Assembly: GCA_002304945.1 (NCBI GenBank)
Contig: DBPQ01000035.1
Span: 4,735-11,534, forward strand
DNA length: 6,800 bases
Reading direction: 5' to 3'
DNA from: Actinomycetales bacterium UBA1416
Lineage (GTDB): Bacteria; Actinomycetota; Actinomycetes; Actinomycetales; Actinomycetaceae
The first letter of the stretch is position 1, and every line of letters begins with the position of its first letter. The notes under the pieces were generated by a model that worked only from the letters and a program-made list of their open reading frames with translations, made no database searches and was not told the origin of the DNA. Shown piece after piece: positions 6,651-6,800 of the stretch. The position numbers were made by a program, and so were the translations under genes.

Positions 6651-6800
6651 TCAGACGAAGCGCTGCTCGAGGATCGAGGACTCGGCGATCCTCGAAAGGC
6701 CCTCCCGGATCGCCCGGGCGCGCAACGGTCCCACGCCCTCGACCTGCTGGAGCTCCTCCGAGGTCGCCGAGAGCAGCCGCTGCAGCGAGCCGGCGTGCTC
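6651..6800 (-). CDS. disA: DNA integrity scanning protein DisA, C-terminal end (5' part outside window)
   Basis: Only the last 49 residues and the stop (6651-6653) are visible. Read on the minus strand they give GSLQRLLSATSEELQQVEGV, then GPLRARAIREGLSRIAESSI and LEQRFV. The central LQQVEGVGPLRARAI is a helix-hairpin-helix of the type that ends DisA, the octameric diadenylate cyclase that makes c-di-AMP and binds branched DNA through this domain. The closing SRIAESSILEQR also fits the family tail. Gene order disA, small membrane protein, mutY is one I recall from related actinobacteria and supports the call. The catalytic DAC domain lies beyond the window, so completeness cannot be judged. 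RuvA- or UvrC-type HhH proteins are less likely because the motif sits at the extreme C-terminus with a DisA-like tail. Confidence 0.88.
   Translation of the reverse strand, partial: EHAGSLQRLLSATSEELQQVEGVGPLRARAIREGLSRIAESSILEQRFV
6667..6695. terminator. Perfect 10-bp inverted repeat, candidate U-tract-less terminator
   Basis: TCGAGGATCG (6667-6676) and CGATCCTCGA (6686-6695) are perfectly complementary around a 9-nt loop. On the plus strand the hairpin begins 20 nt after the stop of the Ig-like-domain gene, a good place to end that transcript before it runs far antisense to disA. There is no T-run, but many actinobacterial terminators lack one. It lies within disA coding sequence (codons for SRIAESSILE), so coincidence from codon choice is possible. 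Confidence 0.4.

Noticed and set aside
1..6800. Search for a new defence, mobile or biosynthetic system
   Set aside because: Every substantial frame belongs to a housekeeping or simple regulatory or membrane family. No integrase, transposase, direct-repeat array, toxin-antitoxin pair, nuclease/helicase cassette or compositional break is visible.

Overview
The window is chromosomal DNA from a high-GC actinobacterium, most likely of the Micrococcales/Cellulomonadales type. Three things point there: very high GC with strong third-position bias, GTG starts and a likely leaderless gene, and protein families typical of the phylum (a short MutY without a NUDIX-like tail, DisA, and a stand-alone GNAT-type amino-acid N-acetyltransferase resembling mycobacterial Rv2747). 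I see no mobile elements, phage genes, tRNA/rRNA or CRISPR arrays. It reads as ordinary core chromosome with a few regulatory details worth checking.

Left part (1-3988): a glycerol-catabolic unit. glpD (glycerol-3-phosphate dehydrogenase) and glpK (glycerol kinase, 3' end outside the window) lie on the minus strand in the order glpD-glpK with a 13-nt gap. A SorC-family transcriptional regulator is transcribed divergently. The short divergent interval holds three TGAAC-like half-sites (3013-3038), which are the obvious candidate operator. They overlap a plausible glpD -35 element and the start region of the regulator gene. GlpK makes glycerol 3-phosphate and GlpD oxidises it to dihydroxyacetone phosphate, while the regulator presumably senses a phosphorylated intermediate.

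Middle (4002-5023): a plus-strand amino-acid N-acetyltransferase gene (argA type, first step of arginine synthesis) is preceded by a striking inverted repeat, TGGTAC-AGCA-GTACCA, nested in an outer CCCAC/GTGGG pair. It converges, with an 11-nt overlap, on a minus-strand gene for a small four-helix membrane protein of unknown function.

Right part (5020-6800): mutY (adenine DNA glycosylase) overlaps the membrane-protein gene by 4 nt (GTGA), so the two are probably translationally coupled. Its iron-sulfur cysteine spacing is one residue short of the canonical pattern. Divergent from mutY is a gene for a membrane-anchored protein with a secreted, cysteine-containing Ig-like domain. That gene converges on the 3' end of disA (c-di-AMP synthase), with 3 nt between the stop codons. 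A perfect 10-bp inverted repeat just inside disA could end transcription of the convergent gene.

Intergenic spaces are all short (under 100 nt). No stretch of more than 300 bases lacks a gene.
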